The notes: a model not told the origin generated them from the sequence alone. DNA of 64,000 nt from Rusavskia elegans (GCA_011316305.1 SAUG01000112.1:62001-126000), one strand, 5' to 3'. Shown: positions 34,851-48,256, counted from the first letter of the stretch. A program made the numbers and translations.

Positions 34851-36983
34851 GTGGAGAGGCTATACGTATCTTTCCGATTCTCGGACTCGGCGAGGGATGT
34901 TGGGTTGGTGGAGCTTGCACTGTAGGATGTCAACGGTCTGGAATAATACGTATTGATGCCAGAAAATAGGTAGTGTAAAAAGGTGCATGTCTCAGACTGT
35001 CATAGTCTTTTATTTATTTTCAACGCCAGAGGTCATGTTGACTGGCTCAGGACCATAAAATCGAGTCATCGTTGACATGTGTGGATAGATTAATGGGGAG
35101 GGTTTATACGTACCCGCTGGCTGTATGATGACGTACCCAAAATTTCAGTAGGGGTTGCTGTCTCCTTGACTTTGACACCGTGTTTGAGAATCAGCATAGG
35201 CCCAGGAGAGAATTCTATCATGTTGTTTGGAGTCAATGAATGCTATAATGACGCTGAAACAAAGAGTTAAGATACACATAAGTTTGATCAACTTCGGAGA
35301 ATGGTACCAACATGGTTGCAAGACAGGTAAGGGGAATAATTTGTGATCAGGAATGGAAAGCCACGTACACTGGATACATCACATCTTGCGTTCATAGTCC
35401 CTGCTTAATCCCTCATGTTAAGCCCTACACATCGTTTCCTGAGTCGGCATCTACAGTTTGCAACGTACATGGGATATCGAACTGCTGGATGCCATCGATT
35501 AAGACAGCTCGAATAAAAGACAGACGAGAAACGAGGATATTCTTCGAGTGGGATGTTACGAAAGACCTACCACGGACGTAGCTTGGTCGGAAGTAAAGAA
35601 CTCAGATACAGCATGGATGCGCGCTCAAAGACCATATGCACCTGAGATCTCCGACTTCTGAACGTATGAATTATCAGTATTCACTCACTAAAATAGATGG
35701 ATCGGGATGTCTGATTTGCGCAGACGTACCATTGATTTATACCTGCTCGAGGGCATTGCCTATGCATTGAAGACCTTAAATATACTTGACATGTGTACGG
35801 AAAGAATGCACAGCTATCCAGAAAGAAGAACGACTGTTTGTCAAGGATATCCAGGCCTCGCAAGCCATGGCAGCATGGTAGAAAAAAAGCTACATACTTT
35901 GGATTCCGGGACAACAGCGGAGTCAGGAATGACTATTCAATGCCCTAATGTACCAAACTTGTTGCTTAGCAGTTCGAAAATGTTTGCAAGTTGAGGGCTG
36001 TGCTCTCATCATCACCCTCCCTTGTTGAGAAGGAACTTCCATTGCCAGGTCTGGTATCATTCTCCTATCTTCTGAGTGGAGGCGACATTGGATCCAGGGA
36101 GCCACAGTAAGAGGCATCCGGCTGATCATCGATACTGCTATTCAGTGTAAGCAGTTGTCACGAGTTCAAGACACAAAGAACCGGATCGACAAACGTGTTT
36201 CAGAGTCTGCTTAGCTACAAATCCTTGGTGGTCGTAGCTGGGGGGAAAAGCAGGCTCCCTATCCGAGTGGTGTGAATGATGTTCATCATCGACACGAATC
36301 AGTAAGACGGATCAAGAGAGTACTGCTACATACCTTAGCCCACTGTGACTTAAGCAGACATCAACAAGTAATGTAGAGATCATGGAAGACCTCAGAGAGG
36401 ACGCGTGAATCAGCAGCAGTTCCAATTGGACGCTCATCCTTGCGGGTGTACTGCAATACGTTACTTCCCGCCCAGGAATTATCCAATAGAGGGCGAACAA
36501 GCGGTGATGTGTGGCAAGCGAATTTCTATTTGCGTGTTGTCCGCAGGAGAGATGAGCAATTGCTTGCACACAAATATCATCCCCATGTAACCAGAACCAT
36601 GGAAAATATATGCTTCGGACAGCATGACTCCTCTCTGTGTGGGCAACGGGAATTCTTGAGAGAAATGCCTGCTTGCGTGAATGGTGGACGACAAGAGGCT
36701 GGCAGGCAAGGTGTACTAAGTAGCTGTGGTACCCAGCCCCCGAAATTCCCGCGTGATGAAGATTAAAGAGATCGAATAAGGCTTGAAAGGAGGAGGGTAA
36801 CCTCGTAGTCTTCGTGTGGACGACTCTGCCACGCTGTTGAATACACAATAACCGCATGAAAGATGAAGGTGGCGGGCGGTATTGGAAGGCTTGGGCTCGT
36901 TTCATCTGAATGAGCAGCCAAGTTAGCGAGGGGTTCAGAGCTGAGGTGCATGACTGTAGGAAGATTCAGATATGAGAGACTCC

Positions 36984-37059
36984 CAAAACCACACCAAAAC
37001 GGGGGCCCCACAGTTGACTTGATATTAGTGGGTATTTGAGGCCTTCTGGAGGTTCTCAG
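36984..37059 (+). repeat. dispersed 76-bp repeat, copy 2
   Basis: Second copy of the repeat at 3705-3780, about 33 kb away, same orientation, 67 of 76 positions identical. Flanking sequence is unrelated to copy 1. Confidence 0.75.
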
Positions 37060-38277
37060 ATATCTTCCACAGATCTGACCTCATGATCATGATGCGGCAG
37101 CCAGGTGTGAGTGAGGTAGTGGCCAAGGGAATAACAAGTAACCCCACATACCTGATCGGCCTTCCTGAGAGGAGAGGAAAGTAGATAGAAAGGGGTTGTT
37201 GCGTAGCGCTCGTCGACAAGCAGCCATGATGGACACTGGGTTGACGGGCGCGCGACTAAGGTTGATCAATCAGTTCCGTTTGATGGCAGGAGGTGAGGTA
37301 GAAGATAAGGTATGGAGGAAAATTCCGGCGTCAGAATGGAAGGAAATTGAGTCCATCAAGGAACGCCCGAATTGTCGGGTACGCTCTTCAGAATCGATCG
37401 TCATGTGGATCATCATGCGGAGTAGTTGGTGAGCATTCAGAGTGTACTCACAGGTAGTGATGAGAGTGGATGTGGATGGTACAGGCGACGAAAACGTTGC
37501 AGGAATGGAATCTAGAAGACTGGATGAGGATGCGAGGAACCTTAGACTGTACGGATATCAAAGTAAAAGTGCGCCAGCTAAGCGAGATTGGCATTTGTCA
37601 TTCACTGGAGATGGTACATGACGTGTGATGCTTCTCAGAGGTAATACGCCATCATCATTTGACCACCATTGACTGCCCCAGTCACATGCCTCCGCGACCT
37701 CTGACACTACGAGTCTCCTGTCCTCCGTCACGGCTGGTAGTCGGAACCTGGCTAAGCATGTACGATTGCCAGTATCCTTGTATCGATTTCTGTTGGGAGG
37801 GTTGCTGCCTTTACGCAAGGCATAGCCGTGCTTAAACACAACTATTTCCCAACGGATCAGCAAGCTGGACTTCGGACCATCAAGGATAGAGGGAACCAGA
37901 TAAAGACGTGTCTCAGATCTTATGGGTGATGAAAGGGCATCAGAGAGCGTCCTGGTGGGCTCACTTTTCAGGCTATCTGTGGATCATCACCGACGGTGAA
38001 GAATGGAGAATATCGTGCACCTACCAGGGCATGGAACCGTGTTCCCACCGGGACCGTATCGATGCTTCTCCAAGATCTTTCTAGCTTCCCCAAAGCTTGT
38101 CTTCCAAGGCCCCTGTAGGGTTTGGACTGCTGCCACGCTTTCGAACTCCCGCAAGAGACCGCTCTCGTTGGTCCGCGATCAGCACAGCAGGACTCCGTGT
38201 GTCCGGATGACATGTATGCCGCAATGTAGCGGTCTGCTGCTCACTTCAGCCGCACAAAATGCTGTTCAGACGACGTG

Positions 38278-41200
38278 TCACAGCTGCTCAATGCCATTGA
38301 CGATCAATTCTATCTGCTCGGCGGTATTTGCGTCCTGGAGGTTGAATTGTAGAGCGCGAGTCAAGTGTGCTAGGCTGTTCTGCTTGATCTCATTCTCAAG
38401 CGCTTTGGACTTGAGAGCTGCGACCTCAAGCACTGCCTCCGGTACATTCGCAAGTCGAGCGACGTTGAGCCCATACGACCGGTGGGCCACCCCGTCACCA
38501 ACCTCGTACAGGAAAGTAATGTCCCGGCCATCGTCGCCACTTTCCTGAAATTTCATGTGGACATTCTTGAGCTCCCCGTTCGCGAAGCGCCTCGCAAGGA
38601 CACTAAGGTTTTGGTAGTGTGTGATGAACAGCGTCAAGCTTTTGATCTCGCGAACGATATGATCCAGTACCGCTTCGGCAATAGCGACACCATCGTGCGT
38701 CGACGTGCCCCTCCCGAGTTCATCGAGGATGATCAATGACCGCGACGTCGCTTGTTTCAGGATATCTGACGTCTCGGAGAGTTCGACCATGAATGTGGAT
38801 TCCCCGGCCATCATATTATCGAATGCTCCCATGCGGGTGAAGACTGCGTCAAGCATCCCAAGCTTCGCAGATGCCGCCGGTACGTACGAGCCAATCTGGC
38901 TCATGATAGCAATCAGAGCAACTTGTCGAACGTAGCTTGATTTCCCCCCCATATTAGGCCCTGTAATCAGTAACGCTCTGGTTTGGTCGGTAGCCAGATT
39001 CGTATCATTAGGGACATAACCGTCGAGCAGTAGTTGCTCGACCATAGGGTGTCTGCCTTGCTCAACCACAATACACGTGTCGTCCGAGAATTCAGGCTTG
39101 ACGTAGTTTGGCTGGCTGGCGACAATAGCTAAGGACATGAGACAATCCAGAGTTGCCAGTGCTTGTATGCAGTCTCTGAATAATTGATACTTGGTCGAGA
39201 TCTCGGAGAGTAGTGCAGTAAAGGCCACGTCGCAAGCGGCAGCCAGCGCTTCCTTGTGCTGATCTCGCTCCCGTATCAGACGTACGACTTCTGGCGTATG
39301 GAAGCGAGACACTTTCTTCGTACCACTGATCTTGCTCCAGGACGCAGGAACATGTTTGAGCTGGGTATTGTCGATTTCGATCAAGTATTCAATACCTGCG
39401 ACGGTGACATAGTCGATCTTTTTCTTCTTTATCTTTGCCGCTGCTGTTGTCCGTTCGCTGTCCAGGTCATGTTCTACGCTTGCTATACCAAGCTTGTGCT
39501 CCGTAATAGTATCACTCTCAATCTCTTCGCGAAAGAAGGCGTACTTGTCGTTATCTTTGGCTGCTACGGCGTTGATCCGCTCCAGGAAATCAACGACATC
39601 CTCTGCGATGCTGGGAAGAGCTGCAATGGCGTTGGCAATCAATGTTGACTGGAAACCAGACTCCTGTAGGGATTTGACATTTGCAAACTCGTTGGCAATT
39701 CGCTGCATTGTTTGCAGAACGGTCAATAGCTCTGGCCGTGTACACTTACCGTAGTAAATACGAATCAAGCTTTTTTCTAGATCGCTCTTGATCTGACTAA
39801 GCAGATGATTGATCTTGTCCACCTTTGCGGTACGTTCAGCGGCTTTGAGCTCTTCAACAGCCGCAATGCGGTCTTCGAGCTCGTTTCTCACAAGAAGAGG
39901 ACGGCCGACCCATTTACGAAGTAATCGACGACCGAAACGGGTCTGCGTCCGGTCGAGAGTCCAAAAGAGGCTTCCTTTTTCCGAATGATCCGTCTGGTTC
40001 TGATATATCTCTAGACTGGTCAAAGTTGTTCCATTGAGTAGCATGTGTGATCTGGCACTGAATGATTGAAAATATTTGGTTAGATCGAAAACATGTTCCA
40101 GATCGTATTCTGCCATGTGAGTAATCATGGCTGATAGGCAAATTGTGACGTCCTCGGGTAGCTTTAAAACGTTGTCCAGCATCCGACCAGGTATGCTATC
40201 ATCACTAGACGCTGCATCGTTCAGCTTTCCAGCATAGAAGTTCGAGACATGACAGTATGCCTGAGCTGCCATTGCCTTCGGTTTCTCGACCCTTTCCACC
40301 CGAACCTTCTCTGCGAATACATTCGTTTTAGAACCCGAAAGGTGCTGTACCAGCTTTTCGGTGGCTTTCGAAAGTTCTCCAATGATTAGAATCTCGCAAG
40401 GCGCGATGTGCAACAAGCGCGTCTCTATCTCGCTTCTCATAAAACCGTCGTCGAAGCAATCATAGATAACGTCGCCCGTCGCAGGTTGGACAGCAACTAT
40501 TCCGACGCGAACCTTTTCGTCCGTACCCCAACCTTTGGCGTTTGACTCTGTAATGCAAACAAGATAGCCTGTAGCCGGTGCACCGCCTGAAGGTCCAACC
40601 CCAGCGCCCTCGATGCCCTCAACATCGTCAATGTACGTACCTTTTGTATAGACATTCGTGAGCTTGCGGACGAAAGGTGCGTTTCGGTTGTCCCCGGCCG
40701 CTTTAAGAGCCGCTGTTTCTAGTTGGCGGACGACGCCGACCTTGTAACCTGCGCCAACCAGCCGCTTGACATGCACATGCAGACGATGGACCGGAATACT
40801 GGCAGATGCGAAACGATCCAGGTGAGCTTCGGACGGGTGTTCGTCATATCGGAATTTGCCAGGAATGCAGACGATACTTAACTCCTTAGCTGCTGTCCTA
40901 GCGTCCTCGCCAATGAACTTGAACTTATAGCCAACCTCGATAATGAGAAGAGTGTCCATATGGCTTCTCTTGATGTCTAGGATTTGCTTCTCCATAGGCG
41001 TCAGCTTGCTGGAGCTCTTCCTGGCTGCATTCCCCTTCTTGCCCTTAGGTGGCCGCTTGACAGCCACCTCTTCTTCGGCTTCTTCTTCTTCTTCTTCTTC
41101 TTCATCCTCAGCTTGGTCTACTGTGCCTTCGTTGATGACCCAATTGCGTCTCTTTATTTCAGCTATACTGTCTGGACGCCCAAGCTTCTTCACGAATCTT

Positions 41201-41703
41201 TGGTGAAGTTTATGTTTGATTGCTTTTGTTTCGTCGTTGTCTAGATTCTCCGTGTCGCGGGAAGGCGAGCTTGAGAAGGCAAATTGAGACGTCCGTACTG
41301 AAGTCTTCGGCCGTTGACTATGATTTGGACTTATTGGGGCGAGGGAGGGATTGCCATCTGTTGGATAAAACCGAGTGGCGTTTTCGTCATTGTCGTACGT
41401 GCTAGAAAGTTTCCTTCTCTTGCGATTGTAAGGTTCTGCCGACCCATCGGCGTTCTGAGGAATGTTGATATCGTGCCCTCGTTTGTAGTCCATAGACGCT
41501 TGTCGACCGAGCAAAGCGCTATTGGTATTCTCTTCATGGCTTCCTATGAACAAGCTCTCTTCTGTTGCCTTTGGAGAAGCTGGGCGTGCACTCTGCTCGG
41601 TGGCATTGGGGACTTGCTGTGTCGATGCTTTACCAAAGAAATTCGAGATGGACTGCTGCTTTTTTGCCGATGGATTGGTCTGAGACAGGGATGGGGGTGG
41701 CAT
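38278..41703 (-). CDS. MSH3: MSH3, mismatch-repair MutS homologue
   Basis: Partner of MSH2 in MutS-beta, which recognises insertion/deletion loops during DNA mismatch repair. Intronless, 1141 aa from the ATG at 41703. A PCNA-interacting box QQSISNFF lies at residues 16-23, as expected for MSH3. A disordered region follows, with a run of glutamates near residues 200-215 encoded by TTC/TTCTTC repeats on the plus strand. The mismatch-binding domain comes next (MEKQILDIK start and the KFKFIGEDA stretch), then connector, lever and clamp, and the ATPase with Walker [11 protein letters not shown], the [17 protein letters not shown] segment, Walker [15 protein letters not shown] and a conserved FITHY. 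The C-terminal helix-turn-helix dimerisation part is present. No defects seen. Confidence 0.97.
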   Translation of the reverse strand: MPPPSLSQTNPSAKKQQSISNFFGKASTQQVPNATEQSARPASPKATEESLFIGSHEENTNSALLGRQASMDYKRGHDINIPQNADGSAEPYNRKRRKLSSTYDNDENATRFYPTDGNPSLAPISPNHSQRPKTSVRTSQFAFSSSPSRDTENLDNDETKAIKHKLHQRFVKKLGRPDSIAEIKRRNWVINEGTVDQAEDEEEEEEEEAEEEVAVKRPPKGKKGNAARKSSSKLTPMEKQILDIKRSHMDTLLIIEVGYKFKFIGEDARTAAKELSIVCIPGKFRYDEHPSEAHLDRFASASIPVHRLHVHVKRLVGAGYKVGVVRQLETAALKAAGDNRNAPFVRKLTNVYTKGTYIDDVEGIEGAGVGPSGGAPATGYLVCITESNAKGWGTDEKVRVGIVAVQPATGDVIYDCFDDGFMRSEIETRLLHIAPCEILIIGELSKATEKLVQHLSGSKTNVFAEKVRVERVEKPKAMAAQAYCHVSNFYAGKLNDAASSDDSIPGRMLDNVLKLPEDVTICLSAMITHMAEYDLEHVFDLTKYFQSFSARSHMLLNGTTLTSLEIYQNQTDHSEKGSLFWTLDRTQTRFGRRLLRKWVGRPLLVRNELEDRIAAVEELKAAERTAKVDKINHLLSQIKSDLEKSLIRIYYGKCTRPELLTVLQTMQRIANEFANVKSLQESGFQSTLIANAIAALPSIAEDVVDFLERINAVAAKDNDKYAFFREEIESDTITEHKLGIASVEHDLDSERTTAAAKIKKKKIDYVTVAGIEYLIEIDNTQLKHVPASWSKISGTKKVSRFHTPEVVRLIRERDQHKEALAAACDVAFTALLSEISTKYQLFRDCIQALATLDCLMSLAIVASQPNYVKPEFSDDTCIVVEQGRHPMVEQLLLDGYVPNDTNLATDQTRALLITGPNMGGKSSYVRQVALIAIMSQIGSYVPAASAKLGMLDAVFTRMGAFDNMMAGESTFMVELSETSDILKQATSRSLIILDELGRGTSTHDGVAIAEAVLDHIVREIKSLTLFITHYQNLSVLARRFANGELKNVHMKFQESGDDGRDITFLYEVGDGVAHRSYGLNVARLANVPEAVLEVAALKSKALENEIKQNSLAHLTRALQFNLQDANTAEQIELIVNGIEQL

Positions 41704-43259
41704 GTCAGCAGCACCAGTAGTAAAGAATCACACAGTAAGATCTCCTTACAATAAGCCACCGTGCTTGTACTGTGTCCAATGCAGATCTCGCGTCAAGCGC
41801 TTAAACAGCGCGTCGAGCGCGATGGAGCTGTCGATCACTAACAACAGTACCCGCCATTCTTATCTTGACTACCAACACAGCAGTCCATGCTTCAGCATCA
41901 GGAAACCTGTTCGCAAGAAAGCCATGCAACGGTCACGACCCTCCCCATCGAGATGAAAGCGCTCACACCGTGAGGTCAGCCCTTCCATGCCCTGTCCGCG
42001 GTGATAACCTGCCATCGTTCCAATGCGAGCTCACGATCTTACATTGGAAGAAAAGAAACGAGATGAACGGGCCCATGGAACGTTCCGCGCGTTCGATTCC
42101 GAGCTGTGCCAAACAGTTTTCGCTTTTTGATCCCCATTCAAAGCCTCGACATCACGTTTGATATGCATCTGTGTGAAGCCAGTACATTGAAGAGTTGATA
42201 CACTAATCTATGAGTTGTTGCACAAGAAACGTGGTACATAAATCATTGTGAGTGTCAAAATAACTATCGAGCCTTATTAGCTTGACTGGTAAGCGTGTGC
42301 GATGTAATCCACTTTATGGTTTACTTGGCATACACCCTTCGACCTGGTCAGGACGCTGCTCTAGACACTTTCGTGATGCGAATGCTCCTGCTGATGGATC
42401 TTCCGTGGTGCATCCACACAAGGACTGCTTCCATCGGCAGTCGTTGTTCGGGGTGTCGACAATCAGCCTTGAAGTTCAGAAGGTCAAACATCATGATACA
42501 TTTATTTTTGTTTCCCATGTCTATGGGCTAATGTGCCGTATTTGTCTACGTTGTTTCTACGTCTTAAAATAGTACCGACATAACAACGTTGATCTGGTGG
42601 TCGAGTGCGCATTCAGTAGATCGATCACAGAGTAAGTTCATCGCAACCGGGCGTGGAAGCTGGAGGGAAGGTTATTGGTGGATTGCGAAGGGCTTTCCAT
42701 AGTCAAGGAACGTCGGTGCCTTGTCTCATTAGGTTTCGGTCATGTGTCAGTGAGAGTCATACGTGATTCCTTATTCATCGCAGTAAATGCATAATGGGGC
42801 AGTCAGTCGGACAGAAGGCACATCTCATTAAAGGCTATGGCTAATTCGTTCTTGTGTCGTCGTCACCCGACTGCTGTTCAACAGGCGCATCAAATCATCA
42901 GAAGCAAGACCCAAGTGCCGGAGCAACCGGGTTCACAGCCCTGTGCTGGGCTCCTAATCTTTTTGCTCTTGGTCCCCAACCAGCAAAGATCATCTGCCAA
43001 GAGCGGTTCTGCTCATATTCCACTCAGTGTCGACGCCTAGGCTCACATGAAGCCTCTAAGCTACTTCGCAGCCCTCTTAGCGACACGAGAAGATTGTCGC
43101 ATTGGACAAGACAAGGCTGCAACGCGGTTCGACCGCCTGAGCCCCATGCGTGGTTCGGCAACCAGCTGGGGGGGAACAATTGGCTTAGAGCGAAAGTACG
43201 TATGGATGCGATGACCTTCACGGAAAGATGCCTTCCGTATGTTAGCAAGCGAACGCGAT
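41704..43259. other. intergenic between MSH3 and an unknown gene
   Basis: About 1.55 kb. Includes the MSH3 promoter. Frames up to 178 codons (42854-43390, plus strand) run antisense into the neighbouring gene and are Cys/Trp/Ser-rich, typical of chance frames. Nothing else recognised. Confidence 0.5.
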
Positions 43260-44480
43260 CTAGCAGCTGGCGTTGCTTACCTTCCTTGCGCGATCGCTAT
43301 TCGCGATCCTGGTCGTGGTCTCCGCATTGGTTATTCCTAAACTGCTGGATTGCCTACATGCAAGGCAAACTTCGCTATTGGCTTTTGTAAGACGCCATTC
43401 CATGTCTATACCTGGCGTGGGTAGCATATTTTTCAGCCAGATTGGACTGTCTTTGGTTTCAAGTTCGAAGATGCTGCGGCTGGCAATGGGTTCCTCAGTC
43501 AATACATACGACGGTATGTATGTGCCGTGAGGCAGGAGGTCAAGCACGAAATCTCGCAGCCCATGGAAGTTTGTTTCGCTAACGATTAGGGACCAAATGG
43601 TATTTTCGTCCTCAGAACGTTCGTGTCTTCGCACATTGATGCGTTTGACCCCTTCTCGAATATTGAAGGAGCCGAAAGCCCTCATCGCAGCGTTGCGTTT
43701 CTCTGTGGAGCCGAAGGTAATGGCTATCGAAGGGTTGACCGCTTCCATTCCTCGAAAAAATTCGACTTTCACTAGTCTTGAGTTCGAAGCCCGGTAACCA
43801 AAAGTGCGACTCAAGTGTAGGTGCGTTGTCCAGTTTTCTTCATTGTCGATCCATGTTTCATCGTACAAAGACACCAGCATTGTACGATCGGCAACTTCAC
43901 TGTCGGTTAAATGTTGTCGCGTCAAGTAACCAGAGATTTCCAGTTCCTCAATGGCAGCTGCCTCGACCGTCAATGTCATTGATGTTGACGATGGGCCAGA
44001 TTCATCAGGGACTTGTAGTGCTGCATTCTGCACGGTGTTACGAAAGGCATCCCAAGCTGGAATGTCAAGCGTTTTGACACCATCTTTAAGGGCCCGCATG
44101 CGCCTCTCTTCCGACATCTGGCAGCAACGTTGAAGGTGGGCATGTATTGATCGGTCTCTTAGCTTTTGATTCCACTGTGTGCTTTAGCATTTCCCGGTGT
44201 GGACTTCTATGCCGTCTCTCACCTTCTGGAAACACGCTCCCATGTTTTCCAATTCTGCTTCTGTTGGATCACTGGGGCCAGCTGAGCTCAGCAGATATGC
44301 AAACACCTCAAGTAGATTTGACCGGCTGTATTTGGTGTATTCGACCCAAGTGCTAGGTGGCAGATTTTTCTCAATGACCGAAATGATTAGGACGTTCAGA
44401 TCCTCATTCTCCAGCTCCCGAGCCGAGAAGCCTGGGAGATCCCATGCGCAGCCGTCAGAGTCATGGAAGACGTCTGCCAT
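43260..44480 (-). CDS. unrecognised two-exon protein, 371 aa
   Basis: Exon 1 is 44223-44480 and exon 2 is 43260-44117; a 105-nt intron with a good GTGAGA donor and TGCCAG acceptor joins them in phase 0. Exon 1 encodes a helix-rich, acidic segment (residues 1-86). Exon 2 encodes an alpha/beta mixture with basic patches in the middle and a Cys/Ser-rich end. I recognise no domain. Exon 2 opens with an ATG, so two separate transcripts cannot be excluded, but the clean splice argues for one gene. Divergent from the small gene at 45269. No function is proposed. Confidence 0.55.
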
Positions 44481-45268
44481 GATTGACCAAAAGGGTGCGA
44501 AGACGAGGGTGGTATCTAAGTCTTCCAGCTCGAAGCTGTTGAAATCGAGAAAAGAAAGGGTGCTGGTGGGACATCTCTACAGCCTAGTCGTGGCGCTAGA
44601 AGGTGTTGATTATCATGTTTCCATCATATCAACATTTTCAGGACCAATGATACCGAGGCATCTCTATGCATTGGTCTCTCTCACACCGTTTGCCTTCCAT
44701 GACCTGACTACTAGACAGCCCAACATGAGAGCCAAGCAAGTTTACCTATGGCTCCTGATATGACTGCTGGGTCTGCCTTTGCAGTGATCTCCGTATGCTA
44801 CATGGGTTTTGATCTGGGTATTGAAAGTCTGAGATTCTTCAAAGATTGAAAAGGCGAAGCTGCCGTCCCTACATGGTGAAAACGATGTTTTGAGCCTATT
44901 AGCTCTTCCCCTTTCTATACCCCTTGGTCCACCAAGCATATATGCTAATTCTCGCAAATATCTCCCCACTAGTCGTGCTGCTTTGGCTTTGTCTTATGGT
45001 ATGAATTTCACATGACTTTAATCAAAGCAAGCTGAGAGTACAAGGAGGAGATTGAAACCCTACATCGTCATAATGGGTACAGCTTATCTGCCTTGTAGCT
45101 TGACAAACTTGTACTTGGCATCTGACATCTACTCCTATATAATACCCACCCAGCTTGCTCTCTTCCTCCTCCTTCTCAGCAAGACCAACGAAACCATAGA
45201 GACCTAGTGATCTGCCTCGCCATACAACTTAATCTCACGCCAGCCACTTCAAAACAGCTCTCCACAAA
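44481..45268. other. divergent intergenic region
   Basis: About 790 bp between divergent starts. The sequence ATATAA around 45137 followed by a C/T-rich leader just before 45269 looks like a promoter and leader for the small downstream gene. Nothing else recognised. Confidence 0.45.
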
Positions 45269-45756
45269 ATGACCGACCAAGAAAAAGACACATACCTCTC
45301 AGCTCTACCAAAATGGCTCTTGGAAAAGGTATAAAAACAAGTATCGGCATCAAGTCCCCATAAACAAACTAACTTTTACAGATTCCCCTTATCGACCAAC
45401 CAATCCTGACTCTCTGCCGGGACAACGCACACAGAAACAACATGAACTCTCTCCAAGAAATGGATCTCGCAGTCGATAACCGCGTCTGGAAATGCCGCCA
45501 ATTCCTCTCCAGCATGGACAAACGGATGGCTGTGATCGACAATATGGCACGTAATGTTCCACAACCGCAATTCAGCAAGTCGGCAAACGACTTCGCAAAC
45601 GGTTCGCGCGAGGCGGAGACGAAGGTCAGGAAGGCGGTCACGGAAGCGGTAGCAGGACTCCAGAAACTGCTGGGAGATATTGGGAAAACGAAAGGGGAAA
45701 TGAGACGGATGTTAGGGATACGAAGAGATGCGCGTGGGCTTAGAAGGAGGTTGTAG
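45269..45756 (+). CDS. small helical protein of unknown function, 144 aa
   Basis: Exons 45269-45328 and 45382-45756 join in phase 0 across a 53-nt intron (GTATAA donor, TTACAG acceptor). The product is almost wholly helix-forming: an N-terminal segment TYLSALPKWLLEK, a long central helix with heptad-like spacing, and a basic C-terminus RRDARGLRRRL. No signal peptide or membrane segment. The ATG follows a C/A-rich leader of the fungal kind. It resembles small coiled-coil adaptor subunits in general style, but I cannot name a family. The clean splice is the best evidence that it is real. Confidence 0.6.
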
Positions 45757-46010
45757 GGAAGATGATCATGCGGCAGCAGCGGTGAGAGCGGCTAGAAAGG
45801 CGTGCGCGGAATTACGGATGACTTTCGCTTGAGGGGAATCAAGGCAGTGTCGATGGTAGTCTAGGCAGATGCGTAAGAGGAAATAAGAAGAAGGGGTTGG
45901 TTTTCCCTTTACTTTGTCATATCATATTGAGATGGGAACTCATCAGGCTCCCAAGACCGCAGTATACTTTGACAGATATGTCCCACTTACTTCATGGTAG
46001 CTTGTCTATT

Positions 46011-47231
46011 TTACCGTTCTCCTTTCCCCTCCAGGACATCCACTCCATTCGTCTGGTCCGGTTCCGGTACTTTGGCTTCCTCCACAAACTCAAGCCACCC
46101 GAAAGAATCTTTGATCTTCCCTTGTTGTATTCCCTTAAGAGTCGTCAGAAGCTTTACGCAGGCGGGTCCCGGCTCATCTCCGCCCTCCTGATATAAAAAC
46201 TTGTCTTTCTTCGACCGCATGGTGATTGACTTGATAGGCACAAGCGCGGCAGCCGTCCCAGCAGCCATAACCTCCGTGAAAGATGGTAATTCTCCATATT
46301 CAATCGGTCTCCTCTCCACTTGCCACCCGAACGACTTGGCGATCTCGCACACACTATCCGATGTGACGCTCTTGATCACGTTTTTACTATCCGGCACCAC
46401 AATGGTGAATTTCTCTCCGTCTTGCTGCACCCCAATGAATCCCGAAGTTGAGAATTCATCGATCACCGTCCGCGTCCTACTATCCAAATGTAATGTTATC
46501 CCAAACCCTTCTTTCCTGGCCTGCTCACTCCATCTCAGTACTGGCGCATAATTCCCCCCTACCTTGGCTGACCCCGTCCCCTCCGGAGCGGCTCGATCGA
46601 AGTCTTCCAAGATGAGGGCATCTACGGGATGAACGCCATGGTATACGCCAACCGGCAGCACAAAAACGCAGAATGTATACTCCTCTGGCGGATTGAGCCC
46701 TAATTGCGCCGAACTCCCGAAAAGCAAGGGCCGGATGTACATTGCTGCGCCCGTGTGGTGTGGAGGCATATATTCGGCGTTCAAAGCTACGGCCATATGA
46801 CAGCTTTTGAGGAAAAGCTCCTCGGGGACAGGCGGTATGGAGATGAAAGAGGCAGAGTGCGCCATGCGTTTGGCATTTTGGCTGGGCCTAAAGATGGCGA
46901 GGCGGTTTTCGGGGGTGCGGAAGGCTTTGATTCCTTCGTAAGCTTGTTGGCCATAATTCAAGCCAGGGGCCATCCCGTGGATGGAGAGGTGTGGGGAGCG
47001 GACGAAGGTTGGGGAGGTCCATTGGGAGGTTTTGACGCTGTAGTGGGATTCGATGTGGCCGTTGACTTTTGCACCGAGTCAGTCGGAATTTGGCGTGATT
47101 TAGAGCGAGTGCGATACCTTCTCGTACACGGAACCCGATATCATTCCAATCTGTCGGTCATTAGCTGGGGTCTGGATGGCATGGTTTGACAGCTCACCGA
47201 TGGTATCGACTGGAGGTGGTGGAAATGACAT
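46011..47231 (-). CDS. branched-chain amino acid aminotransferase
   Basis: PLP enzyme that interconverts leucine, isoleucine and valine with their 2-oxo acids using glutamate/2-oxoglutarate. Exons 47198-47231, 47118-47150 and 46011-47065, with introns of 47 and 52 nt, give 373 aa. The second exon is only 33 nt. Junctions restore VDTIDWNDIGFRVREVNGHIESHYS, typical of the N-terminal strand region. Family motifs: GLNYGQQAYEGIKAFR, the PLP lysine in SAKVGGNYA (Lys190), and DEFSTSGFIG. No mitochondrial presequence is apparent, which favours a cytosolic form, though an upstream start cannot be excluded. Divergent from the Erv2-like gene. Confidence 0.93.
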
Positions 47232-47619
47232 ACTGATAGATTGCGATCTAAGACTCAGAGATAGTACAAGTAGGAAAGCAAAAATACAAAGCAATACTTC
47301 TACACCGCCAATTGGACTCAGCTACACAGAATGAAGTAGGTGTTCGACTGCTCCGTGATCGGTGGTCGTGTGATGTAAGCAAGTTGTGTAAATGTATAAG
47401 GTTGTACTCCTAAGCACAACTGCACAACTGCATAAATCCAGCAGAACTTAACGTCAAACACAATTCCGCAAGCGTAAAATCTGGAGCTGTGAAATCACCA
47501 CGAAATCCTCAGCTACGGGCTTTACAAAATGATGATACCTCTAGAACCGCCATAGGTCTTCGTAGATCCAGCTTTCCCCACGTCTCGTTCCACCAAAGAT
47601 CCCAATTCATGAGCCGGCC
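47232..47619. promoter_or_regulatory. shared divergent promoter of BCAT and Erv2-like genes
   Basis: A 388-bp interval between two divergent start codons. It must contain both promoters. No specific element recognised. Confidence 0.5.
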
Positions 47620-48256
47620 ATGCCGCCCCAGACCAGCATCGCAAACCGCCGTCTACTTCTCCTCATCCTGTCTGCCATCGGCATCTTGGCTCTCCTCAGT
47701 CTCTTTTTCAGATCGGCCCCTCAAAGGCGCCATTTTTCATCCGGAGATCCACTAAACCACCTAAACATCAACCCAGAAGTCCTAAAAGGCGAAGCCATAG
47801 CTGGTAAAATCATAAATGAGACCATCAAGTAAGCCTGCTCTTCCCATTGCCTAGTCTCAATACTAATGATACTCTTCCAGAGCCGAGCTCGGTCGCTCTG
47901 CCTGGCGTCTCCTGCACACCACAATGTCCTCCTATCCTCTCGACCCCTCCGCATCAGAACAATCCGCCCTTTCCTCATACGTCCACCTGTTCGCGCGTCT
48001 GTACCCATGCGGCCAATGCGCCTCTCATTTCCAGCAGATACTGAAGAAGTACCCACCGCAGGTCGGTGGGAGAAAAGCGGCGGAGATGTGGGGATGTACG
48101 GTGCATAATGAGGTCAATAAGAGCTTGGGGAAAGAAAGATTCGACTGTGCGAGGGTTGGGGAAGTGTATGATTGTGGGTGTGGGGATGATGAAGGGAAGG
48201 GGGAGGGCGGAAAGGCGGGCGGAGAGATCAGGGTCGAAGAAGAGAGGATTGGGTGA
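47620..48256 (+). CDS. ERV2: Erv2-like FAD thiol oxidase of the ER
   Basis: Sulfhydryl oxidase of the Erv1/ALR family, which makes disulfides with oxygen and passes them to protein disulfide isomerase. Exons 47620-47828 and 47881-48256, with a 52-nt intron, give 194 aa. An N-terminal signal anchor (about residues 11-30) supports an ER-lumenal, Erv2-type protein and not mitochondrial Erv1. Family motifs: GRSAWRLLHT, the redox pair in LYPCGQC, HNEVNKSLGK for FAD binding, and a C-terminal CGC pair (YDCGCG), the shuttle disulfide seen in Erv2. The last 30 residues are acidic and Gly-rich. Confidence 0.92.

Larger units (their letters stand above)
33956..38277. other. 4.3-kb gene-poor region with repeats
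   Basis: The longest gene-free stretch. It holds a diverged tandem duplication with GGTGT runs (34431-34850) and the second copy of the dispersed 76-bp repeat (36984-37059). The longest frame is 197 codons on the minus strand (36312-36905), with no recognisable domain. Composition is closer to A/T than in flanking genes. I read it as accessory, possibly decayed repeat DNA. Confidence 0.5.

Noticed and set aside
36312..36905. 197-codon minus-strand frame in the gene-poor region
   Set aside because: Composition is His/Ser/Leu-rich with no domain, it overlaps frames on the other strand, and no leader or introns support it.
42854..43390. 178-codon plus-strand frame
   Set aside because: It runs antisense into the 43260-44480 gene and is Cys/Trp/Ser-rich, typical of a shadow frame.
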